This document shows positions 1-4,676 of a stretch of 5,050 nucleotides of DNA, in pieces. The stretch lies in assembly GCA_030840515.1 (NCBI GenBank), contig JAVEEJ010000074.1, positions 1 to 5,050 on the forward strand, given 5' to 3'. The translations under genes and the position numbers were made by a program. Numbering within the stretch: the stretch's first letter is position 1; each line of letters opens with the position of its first letter. Origin of the DNA: Frankiaceae bacterium. GTDB lineage: Bacteria > Actinomycetota > Actinomycetes > JAVEEJ01. The notes under the pieces are model-generated. The model was not told the DNA's origin. It saw nothing but the letters and a program-made list of their open reading frames with translations, and ran no database searches.

Positions 1-811
1 CGAACGTCAGGTTGTCGAGCTCCTCGCGCGCGGCGATGCCGATCGCGCCGAGCGACTCGGGCTCGCCCATCTCGCCATCACCGAGGAAGGCCCAGACGTG
101 CTGCTGGGAGGTGTCCTTGATGCCGCGGTTGTGCAGGTAGCGGTTGAAGCGCGCCTGGTAGATCGAGTTGATGCCGGTCAGCCCCATCGAGACCGTGGGG
201 AACTCCCAGAAGTCGGGCATCAGACGGGGATGCGGGTACGACGGCAGCCCGCGGCCGGCCCCCCGCGAGAGCTCCTGGCGGAAGCCGTCGAGCTGGTCCT
301 CGGACAGCCGCCCCTCGAGGAAGGCCCGGGCGTAGATGCCGGGGGAGGCGTGACCCTGGATGAAGACCTGGTCGCCGGACTCGCCGTGGTCCTTGCCGCG
401 GAAGAAGTGGTTGAAGCCGACCTCGTAGAGGCTGGCGGAGGACGCGTACGTCGCGATGTGGCCGCCGGCGCCGATACCGGGCCGCTGCGCGCGGTGCACC
501 ATCATCGCGGCGTTCCAGCGGACGTAAGCCCTGATCCGCCGCTCGACGTGCTCGTCGCCGGGGAACCAGGGCTCAGCCTCCGGCGCAATCGTGTTGATGT
601 AGTCGGTGGAGCGCAGCGCCGGCACGCCGACCTGCTGTGCGCGGGCGCGCTCCAGCATGCGGAGCATGAGGTAGCGGGCGCGCTTGGGACCGGCGCTCGC
701 GATGACGGCGTCGAGCGAGTCGAGCCACTCCTGGGTCTCAGCCGGGTCGATGTCGGGGAGCTGGGTCGGCATGCCGTCGCTGATCACCGTGTGGCGGGTG
801 GGCTCCGTCAC
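1..811 (-). CDS. aceE: Pyruvate dehydrogenase E1 component, homodimeric (AceE), N-terminal part
   Basis: This is the ThDP-dependent E1 subunit of the cytoplasmic pyruvate dehydrogenase complex. It decarboxylates pyruvate and passes the acetyl group to lipoyl-E2. Only the first 270 residues of a protein usually near 900 lie in the window; the rest runs off the left edge. Family landmarks are LPDIDP (18-23), RARYLMLR (44-51), STDYINTI (68-75), GGH (116-118) and QGHASPGIYARAFLEGRL (152-169). SYPHPRLMPDFWEFPTVSMG (191-210) is also present, and the ThDP/Mg motif begins with GDGE (244-247) and continues to LDNL (265-268). H118 and H154 match the active-site histidines known in E. coli AceE. The GTG start at 811 is preceded by AGGAG with a 6-nt gap; another in-frame GTG at 847 is less well placed. 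Oddity: the usual EMDEPES reads EMGEPES here (G249). The gene is divergent from the yjbQ-like gene, with 95 bp between the starts. Confidence 0.97.
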   Translation of the reverse strand, partial: MTEPTRHTVISDGMPTQLPDIDPAETQEWLDSLDAVIASAGPKRARYLMLRMLERARAQQVGVPALRSTDYINTIAPEAEPWFPGDEHVERRIRAYVRWNAAMMVHRAQRPGIGAGGHIATYASSASLYEVGFNHFFRGKDHGESGDQVFIQGHASPGIYARAFLEGRLSEDQLDGFRQELSRGAGRGLPSYPHPRLMPDFWEFPTVSMGLTGINSIYQARFNRYLHNRGIKDTSQQHVWAFLGDGEMGEPESLGAIGIAAREELDNLTF

Positions 812-906
812 GCCTCGCTCCTCGCGCTCGCCTGCTGCCTCACGCACATCCTTGCCATGCTGGCACGGTACGTCACCTCTACCGAGCGGTAACCGGGAGC
901 GCTGCT
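812..906. promoter_or_regulatory. Divergent aceE / yjbQ-like intergenic region with central inverted repeat
   Basis: This 95-bp gap separates two divergent GTG starts and must hold the promoters of both genes, or at least their 5' leaders. At 853-865 lies TGCCATGCTGGCA, with 5-bp perfect arms around a 3-bp centre. Its centre, base 859, is exactly the midpoint between the two start codons, with 41 bp on each side. That placement would suit one regulator acting on both genes, but the arms are short and could arise by chance. GGGAG at 895-899 is the ribosome binding site of the rightward gene. I see no convincing -35/-10 pair on either strand. Confidence 0.5.
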
Positions 907-1320
907 GTGCAGACCGTCGTCGTCGATGTCAGGACCGGCTCGCGCGAGCGGGTGCATGACCTCACGCCCGAGGTCGCCCAGTGGCTCAGCGAGGTGGCAG
1001 CCGGGCAGGACGGGCTGCTGCACGTCTTCGTCCCGCACGCCACCGCCGGGGTCGCCGTACTCGAGCTCGGAAGCGGCTCCGACGATGACCTGCTCGCCGC
1101 GCTCGCCGAGCTGCTGCCGGCCGACGACCGGTGGGGCCACGCACACGGGTCCCGCGGGCACGGGCGGTCACACGTGATGCCGGCCCTTGTCCCGCCGTAC
1201 GCGTCCCTCCCGGTCATCAGCGGGCGTCTCGCGCTTGGCACCTGGCAGTCACTGGCCCTGGTGGACCTCAACGTCGACAACGCCGTGCGTCAGGTCAGGC
1301 TGTCGTTCCTGCCGGGCTGA
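907..1320 (+). CDS. YjbQ / UPF0047 family protein (secondary thiamine-phosphate synthase-like)
   Basis: This 137-residue protein covers the full length of the YjbQ/UPF0047 family, a compact trimeric beta-sandwich fold. Family landmarks are the GLLHVFVPHATAG stretch (36-48, with H44 in PHATA), an acidic turn SGSDDD (56-61), histidines H78 and H80, GHGRSH (84-89) and LGTWQ (110-114). The C-terminal strand ends LSFLPG. The GHG..H form, in place of the N..AH of E. coli YjbQ, looks like the actinobacterial subgroup. Members carry the name 'secondary thiamine-phosphate synthase' because some weakly replace ThiE; their main role is not settled, so the enzyme activity here is an inference from family. 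The GTG start is preceded by GGGAG with a 7-nt gap. The gene is divergent from aceE, whose product needs thiamine diphosphate. No signal peptide or membrane segment is visible, so it should be cytoplasmic. Confidence 0.88.
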   Translation: MQTVVVDVRTGSRERVHDLTPEVAQWLSEVAAGQDGLLHVFVPHATAGVAVLELGSGSDDDLLAALAELLPADDRWGHAHGSRGHGRSHVMPALVPPYASLPVISGRLALGTWQSLALVDLNVDNAVRQVRLSFLPG

Positions 1321-1324
1321 CCCA

Positions 1325-1363
1325 CTCGGCCGACCCGCTCGGCTGGCCCGCCCGGCTGGCCAC
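1325..1363. repeat. Three imperfect 13-bp tandem units after the yjbQ-like stop
   Basis: Three consecutive 13-bp units start five bases after the stop codon: CTCGGCCGACCCG (1325-1337), CTCGGCTGGCCCG (1338-1350) and CCCGGCTGGCCAC (1351-1363). The first two differ at two positions. The last two share a perfect 9-bp core CGGCTGGCC. The repeat sits in the 109-bp gap before the SnoaL-like gene. It may be slippage in GC-rich spacer or may contribute to the mRNA 3' end; no function can be assigned from the sequence. Confidence 0.6.
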
Positions 1364-1417
1364 TTCTGCCTATGGCGGATAGCGCCGCGGAGGAGTCCGA
1401 TCGGGGTGTCGCCTACG

Positions 1418-1423
1418 AGAGGA
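1418..1423 (+). promoter_or_regulatory. Ribosome binding site fixing the SnoaL-like start
   Basis: AGAGGA lies 6 nt before the ATG at 1430. The reading frame stays open back to an ATG at 1187 inside the yjbQ-like gene. This site, and the match of the family N-terminus to the ATG at 1430, argue for the short form. The gene therefore does not overlap its upstream neighbour. Confidence 0.75.
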
Positions 1424-1429
1424 CAACCC

Positions 1430-1888
1430 ATGGCGCACAACTACCGGAAGCTGGCCGCGCAGGTCTACGACATCTTCGCCCGGGGTGCCGTCAAGGAGCT
1501 TCCGAGCGTGTTCGCGGCGGACTTCATCGAGCACGAGCAGCTGCCCGGATCGCAGACCACGGGCATGGCCGCGGTGCAGGAGTGGATCGAGGCGACGAAG
1601 ACCGGCATCAGCGACATCTCCTACCGGCTTGATTCCGTGGTCGGGCAGGGCGACGAAGCGGTCTGCCGCGTTCAGCTCACCGGGACCCACACCGGGGAGC
1701 TCTTCGGCGCACCCGCAACGGGCAACGCGATCGACGTCATGATCCTGGACTGGGTCCGGATCAGCGACGACGGCAAGGTCGTCGAGCACTGGGGGGCGTT
1801 CCAGGAGAGCCAGCTCATGGCCCAGCTCGGCATCGCCACCGCACCCGCCGCCATCGACCTGACCACCCCGGCCGCGACTCGGGCCTGA
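1430..1888 (+). CDS. SnoaL-like / ester cyclase family protein (NTF2-like fold)
   Basis: This 152-residue protein has the layout of the SnoaL/ester-cyclase group of the NTF2-like superfamily, small alpha+beta barrels that bind a hydrophobic ligand. Visible landmarks are the N-terminal helix with VYDIFARG (12-19), FIEHEQLPG (32-40), GDEAVCRVQLTGTHTGELFG (74-93), PATGNAID (95-102) and DGKVVEHWGAFQE (114-126), followed by QLG (132-134). The last 18 residues are a low-complexity Ala/Thr/Pro tail. In SnoaL-type cyclases the EHW motif is normally followed by a catalytic aspartate four residues after the W. That position is Q125 here, so aldol-cyclase chemistry is doubtful and the protein may be a binding protein or another hydrolase or isomerase. 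The substrate is unknown. It lies 109 bp after the yjbQ-like gene on the same strand, so cotranscription is possible but not shown. A strong stem-loop follows. Confidence 0.85.
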   Translation: MAHNYRKLAAQVYDIFARGAVKELPSVFAADFIEHEQLPGSQTTGMAAVQEWIEATKTGISDISYRLDSVVGQGDEAVCRVQLTGTHTGELFGAPATGNAIDVMILDWVRISDDGKVVEHWGAFQESQLMAQLGIATAPAAIDLTTPAATRA

Positions 1889-1902
1889 CCTACCCGCACG
1901 CC

Positions 1903-1957
1903 GAATCCGGGGTTGTGGCCCTTTCAGCGACGCTGAAGCAGCAACAACCCCGGAATC
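1903..1957. terminator. Compound stem-loop between convergent genes (likely bidirectional terminator)
   Basis: The outer arms, 1903-1916 and 1944-1957, are complementary over 14 bp with one A/A mismatch, including the uninterrupted 11-bp core TCCGGGGTTGT / ACAACCCCGGA. Inside lies a second hairpin, TTCAGC-GAC-GCTGAA (1923-1937). It begins 15 bp after the SnoaL-like stop and ends 14 bp before the stop of the convergent coiled-coil gene, so it can end transcripts from both sides. No U-tract follows, which is usual for actinobacterial terminators. Confidence 0.82.
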
Positions 1958-1970
1958 GACGGACGTCTGA

Positions 1971-2645
1971 CTACCGGTTGCGCGAGGCCTTGCGCGCCTG
2001 CTTCTCCGCGGTCGCGAGCTGAGCCAGCCGCTCGGCCTCGGCCTTCTCGCGGGTCGCCGCGGCGCGGGTCTTCGCCGCGTCGTCGAGCTTGGCCTTGGGA
2101 GCCGCCGTACGCGCTGAGAGCCGCTCGTCGATGCGGGCCTCTGCCGCGGCCGCCTTCTGCTGCTCGGCTGCGACCACCGAGTCGACCGACCGCTCGACTG
2201 CCGTGATTGCGGCGTCGGCTCTGGCCTGCGCGACCTGCTCGGCCTCCCGCTTGGCCGCGGACTTCTCCTGGGCGACCCGACGTGCCTCGGCCTGCTGGGT
2301 CTCGGCAGCCTGCTTGCGCTGCTGCGCGGCCCGCTTCTTCTCGGCCTCCACCTTGGCTGCCGCTTCCTGACGACGCGCCTCCGCCTTCTCCTCGAGGGCA
2401 ACGGCGGTTTCGAGTACGGCGGCATGCCGGCACAGCGACTCGCCGCGCTGGATCAGGCCTGGGTCATCCAGCAGCCGACCCGCGGCCTTGTCGATGGTGC
2501 CGAGGGCCCGCTCGACGCCGAGCCGAAGCCCGGACTCCTCCGGCAGGTAGCGGGCGACCACTCTCGTCTGGATCAGCTGAGCGGGCGCGCGAAGCGCCTT
2601 GTACTCGAGCGCCACTGCGGCGCGCGGGGCTGTGAGGACCTTCAT
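1971..2645 (-). CDS. Alanine-rich coiled-coil protein of the 'IF2 family' misnomer type
   Basis: This 224-residue protein has no recognisable enzyme. Residues 1-80 form a mixed, probably helical domain (MKVLTAPRAAV, LIQTRVVARYLPEES at 24-38, ERALGTIDKAAGRLLDDPGL at 45-64) with a single cysteine, C72. Residues about 85-217 are a long Ala/Glu/Lys/Arg/Gln-rich coiled coil, ending in a basic tail (RKASRNR). I recall actinobacterial proteins of this plan being labelled 'IF2 family translation initiation factor'. That label comes only from resemblance to the charged N-terminus of IF2: no GTPase motifs are present. No signal peptide or membrane segment is visible. The ATG is preceded by AGGAG with a 10-nt gap and lies 29 bp after the CsbD-like gene, so the two probably form one operon. 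A structural or stress-related role, perhaps pairing with its neighbour, is an inference. Confidence 0.85.
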   Translation of the reverse strand: MKVLTAPRAAVALEYKALRAPAQLIQTRVVARYLPEESGLRLGVERALGTIDKAAGRLLDDPGLIQRGESLCRHAAVLETAVALEEKAEARRQEAAAKVEAEKKRAAQQRKQAAETQQAEARRVAQEKSAAKREAEQVAQARADAAITAVERSVDSVVAAEQQKAAAAEARIDERLSARTAAPKAKLDDAAKTRAAATREKAEAERLAQLATAEKQARKASRNR

Positions 2646-2674
2646 GTGTGCTCGTCTCCTGTGGTGGTGTGAGG

Positions 2675-3253
2675 TCAGTCGGTGGTGAGGTCGGCACGCG
2701 CGGCGATCGCGTCGGCGTCGGCACGGGCTCGGAGCGCTGCCTGCTCGGCTGCGGTGGCGCTGGCCTGCTCGCGTGCGAACCGCTCGCCGGCCTCGCGCTC
2801 ACGACGGTCCGCCTCAGCCCGCTCCTGACGAGCCTGCTCGGCTACCCGGTCGAGCTGCGACTGCGCCTTCGCCTCGGCTTCGGCCTTGCGCGTGAGCTCG
2901 AGTCGCTCCGCCTCGGCCAGCGCCGCCGCCTCAGCTTGCAGGCCGCGCCGCTCGACCTCTTCGACCTGGCGCGCGGCGGCCTGCTCCACCGCCACCCGCT
3001 GGCGCTGCGCGGCGGCGCCTTCGGCTGCGAGCACTCCCGCTGCCTCCGAGGCCTCGGCAGAGGCGATGGCGTCCTTCGCGCCGGCGTCCTTGCGGGCCGC
3101 CGCCTCAGCCTGCTGGAGCTGGCCCTCGGCCGCGAGCGAGTCGTTGCCCAGCAGCGCGCCGGTGACCTCCTTGACCTTGCCGCTGATGGTGGCGGCGAGT
3201 CCCTTGCGCGCCTCCTGGGCCGGGCCGTCTTCTGAGCTATGTGCGTGGGTCAT
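2675..3253 (-). CDS. CsbD-like domain fused to a long charged coiled coil
   Basis: This 192-residue protein carries a CsbD-like segment near its N-terminus: ISGKVKEVTGALLGNDSLAAE spans residues 23-43, followed by GQLQQAE. CsbD proteins are small, usually 50-70 residues, and in Bacillus are induced by general stress; their biochemical role is unknown. Here a roughly 135-residue Ala/Glu/Arg-rich coiled coil follows (about 52-187), so the protein is three times the usual length. No cysteines, membrane segments or signal peptide are seen. The ATG at 3253 was chosen because AGGAGGA lies 10 nt upstream and the CsbD-like part follows directly. The frame stays open to 3682, but that extension is Arg/Pro-rich, crosses a 16-bp tandem repeat and overlaps the end of the transporter gene. 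The gene starts an apparent operon with the coiled-coil gene 29 bp downstream. Confidence 0.83.
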   Translation of the reverse strand: MTHAHSSEDGPAQEARKGLAATISGKVKEVTGALLGNDSLAAEGQLQQAEAAARKDAGAKDAIASAEASEAAGVLAAEGAAAQRQRVAVEQAAARQVEEVERRGLQAEAAALAEAERLELTRKAEAEAKAQSQLDRVAEQARQERAEADRREREAGERFAREQASATAAEQAALRARADADAIAARADLTTD

Positions 3254-3279
3254 GCGGATGAAATCCTCCTGCGGCTCAT
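3250..3279 (-). other. Possible nine-codon leader frame overlapping the CsbD-like start (ATGA)
   Basis: An ATG at 3279 opens a nine-codon frame (MSRRRISSA). Its stop TGA (3250-3252) overlaps the ATG of the CsbD-like gene (3251-3253) as ATGA. The strong AGGAGGA site lies inside the leader, over its Arg codons. If translated, it could couple initiation of the main gene. It has no ribosome binding site of its own, so it would have to be leaderless, and it may simply be chance. Confidence 0.25.
3264..3270 (-). promoter_or_regulatory. Ribosome binding site of the CsbD-like gene
   Basis: AGGAGGA on the minus strand is a near-perfect Shine-Dalgarno sequence, 10 nt before the ATG at 3253. The gap is slightly long but matches that of the downstream partner gene. 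The site decides the start against the much longer open frame. Confidence 0.75.
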
Positions 3280-3281
3280 GG

Positions 3282-3338
3282 ATTCTGCGGTAGCTGGATT
3301 CTGCGGTAGCTGGGTTCTGCGGTAGCTGGGTTCTGCGG
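3282..3338. repeat. 16-bp tandem repeat, about 3.5 copies, upstream of the CsbD-like gene
   Basis: The plus-strand unit is RTTCTGCGGTAGCTGG. Full copies lie at 3282-3297, 3298-3313 and 3314-3329, and a 9-bp partial copy at 3330-3338. The only variation among the copies is the first base (A, A, G, G). The array begins 28 bp before the CsbD-like start codon, in its promoter or 5' leader. The unit length is not a multiple of three, so it is not a protein repeat. It could be a set of regulator binding sites or a slippage-prone array that varies between strains. Confidence 0.88.
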
Positions 3339-3375
3339 CGACGCGTGCCGCCTTCAGCACCTCTGCCCCTGGAGA

Positions 3376-3391
3376 CCACGCTCACGCGTGG
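3376..3391. other. Perfect stem-loop in the gap after the transporter gene
   Basis: CCACGC-TCAC-GCGTGG has a 6-bp perfect stem and a 4-nt loop. It lies 81 bp past the stop of the minus-strand transporter gene and 122 bp before the CsbD-like start. It could be a weak terminator for the transporter or an operator for the following genes. The rest of the 218-bp gap (3254-3471) holds the repeat array and no recognisable promoter. Confidence 0.4.
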
Positions 3392-3471
3392 ATCGCCGGT
3401 GACGCATGCCACAGACGTGCGGGGAATGGGGCGTCGATCAGGCGAGGCCCAGCATGGGAGACGTGACGGTC

Positions 3472-4629
3472 TCAGCCGGGGCCGCGGTGATGGCCCGTCA
3501 GCAGGTGGTGGTCGGTGCCGTCCGCCGACTCTGGGTCGGCGTGGACGATGGCGGCCGTGAGCCGGGGGATCTGGTGGACCAGTCGGTGCTCGGCGTCCTC
3601 GGCGATGGCATGCGCAGCCACGAGGCTGAGTGAGTCGTCGACGCCGATCCGGCACTCCGCGCGGAGCTGGTGCCCGATCCACCGCAGTCGCACCTCGTCG
3701 ACGGCCCGCACCCCCGGTGTCGCCGCGAGGGTCTGCTCGGCCTTCTCGACGAGGTCAGGGTCGACCGCGTCCATGAGCCGCCGATAGACCTCGCGCGCCG
3801 CGTCCCGCAGCACCGCGAGGATCGCCAGCGTGATGAGCAGACCGACTGCCGGGTCGGCCTGGTCCCAGCCCAGCGCGACCCCGCCGGCGCCGGCCACCAC
3901 GGCCAACGAGGTGAGCCCGTCGGTGCGCGCGTGCAGCCCGTCCGCGACCAGCGCGGCCGACCCGATGCGCCGCCCGACCCGGATGCGGTACTGCGCCACC
4001 AGCTCGTTCCCGACGAAGCCAGCGACGCCGGCCGCTGCGACCGCCCAGAGGTGGGTGACCTGATGCGGGTGCTGCAGCCGGCGAACTGCCTCCCAGGCCG
4101 CCAGAGCGGCGCTCGCGGCGATGACCACGACGATCGCCACGCCCGCGAGGTCCTCGGCGCGGCCGTACCCGTAGGTGTAGCGGCGAGTTGCCGGCCGCCG
4201 TCCCAGCACGAAGGCGATGCCCAGCGGTACGGCGGTGAGGGCGTCGGCGACGTTGTGCAGCGTGTCCCCGAGCAGAGCCACCGAGCCGCTGAGGACGACG
4301 ACCACGGCCTGCGCGGCAGCGGTGAGGGCGAGTACACCGAGCGAGATCCACAACGCCCGCAACCCGTCCCGGCTCGACTCCAACGCGGGGTCCACCGCGT
4401 CGCTGCTGTCGTGACTGTGGGGCGCCAGCAGGTCGCGGAGCCGGGCACCGAGGCCGCCCGGGTGCGAGTGCGGATCGGGCTCGCGCGGTCCGTCGTACTC
4501 GTGCCCGTGGTCGTGCTCGTGCTGGTGGTGGTGCCCGGCCTCGCCGTGCTCCCCACCCTCCGCCACGGCCCGGACGCTACCCCTCGGGCGGGCCTGCCAC
4601 TTGCGCAGTAGGCGAGCGGTCCGGTCCAC
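3472..4629 (-). CDS. Cation diffusion facilitator (CDF) metal exporter, Zn/Cd/Co type
   Basis: This is a CDF-family proton/metal antiporter that moves divalent metal out across the cytoplasmic membrane. Six membrane segments fit at about 92-114, 117-140, 161-181, 193-213, 224-252 and 258-276, followed by the cytoplasmic ferredoxin-like domain (about 288-365). The metal site is complete: H125 and D129 in segment 2 (GDTLHNVAD), H233 and D237 in segment 5 (DGLHARTD). This two-His/two-Asp set is typical of Zn/Cd/Co transporters rather than Mn or Fe types. YGYGRAEDLAG (153-163) and GNELVAQYRIRVGRRIGS (207-224) are family landmarks. The cytoplasmic N-terminus is His-rich (H28, H33-35, H37, H39, H41, H43, H54, H56, H71, H73), and HH pairs occur near the C-terminus. 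The start is uncertain. GTG at 4629 has GGAG only 2 nt away; GTG at 4566 (residue 22), just before the His-rich part, would suit the family better. The gene is divergent from the DUF3052 gene. Confidence 0.94.
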   Translation of the reverse strand: MDRTARLLRKWQARPRGSVRAVAEGGEHGEAGHHHQHEHDHGHEYDGPREPDPHSHPGGLGARLRDLLAPHSHDSSDAVDPALESSRDGLRALWISLGVLALTAAAQAVVVVLSGSVALLGDTLHNVADALTAVPLGIAFVLGRRPATRRYTYGYGRAEDLAGVAIVVVIAASAALAAWEAVRRLQHPHQVTHLWAVAAAGVAGFVGNELVAQYRIRVGRRIGSAALVADGLHARTDGLTSLAVVAGAGGVALGWDQADPAVGLLITLAILAVLRDAAREVYRRLMDAVDPDLVEKAEQTLAATPGVRAVDEVRLRWIGHQLRAECRIGVDDSLSLVAAHAIAEDAEHRLVHQIPRLTAAIVHADPESADGTDHHLLTGHHRGPG

Positions 4630-4641
4630 TACTCCACGAAC

Positions 4642-4656
4642 GGCCCGCTTCGGGCC
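4642..4656. other. Small perfect stem-loop in the CDF / DUF3052 divergent gap
   Basis: GGCCCG-CTT-CGGGCC has a 6-bp GC stem and a 3-nt loop. It lies between the divergent transporter and DUF3052 genes and ends 8 nt before the DUF3052 ribosome binding site. It may sit in the 5' leader of that gene or serve as an operator. If the transporter starts at 4566 rather than 4629, the divergent gap is 110 bp; with the longer start only 47 bp remain for two promoters. Confidence 0.4.
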
Positions 4657-4664
4657 ACCGCACC

Positions 4665-4671
4665 GGAGGGG
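4665..4671 (+). promoter_or_regulatory. Ribosome binding site of the DUF3052 gene
   Basis: GGAGGGG lies 5 nt before the TTG at 4677. It is the strongest site near this frame and is what justifies calling a TTG start. No ATG or GTG is found upstream in frame. Confidence 0.8.
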
Positions 4672-4676
4672 ACACC

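Noticed and set aside
98..892. Plus-strand open frame of 264 codons opposite aceE
   Set aside because: It lies antisense to an unmistakable AceE reading frame; long antisense frames are expected at this GC content and the translation shows no family.
808..1161. Minus-strand open frame opposite the yjbQ-like gene, ending at the aceE start
   Set aside because: It is antisense to the YjbQ-family frame, low in recognisable motifs, and its stop overlapping the aceE GTG is coincidental.
1187..1429. N-terminal extension of the SnoaL-like frame
   Set aside because: It overlaps the yjbQ-like gene in another frame, is low complexity, and a good ribosome site precedes the ATG at 1430.
1971..2645. True translation initiation factor IF2
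   Set aside because: Only charged low-complexity similarity is present; there are no GTP-binding motifs and the protein is far too short.
2648..3235. Plus-strand open frame of 195 codons opposite the CsbD-like gene
   Set aside because: Its Leu/Arg-rich translation is the mirror of the Ala/Glu coiled coil on the other strand; no independent evidence supports it.
3282..3338. CRISPR array
   Set aside because: The 16-bp units are directly adjacent with no spacers, too short for CRISPR repeats, and no cas gene is present.
3254..3682. N-terminal extension of the CsbD-like frame to 335 codons
   Set aside because: It overlaps the transporter gene, crosses a 16-bp tandem repeat and encodes an Arg/Pro-rich run unlike the CsbD family.
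3670..4611. Plus-strand open frame of 313 codons opposite the CDF gene
   Set aside because: It is antisense to a transporter with complete metal-site motifs, and its His/Asp/Arg-rich translation resembles no family.
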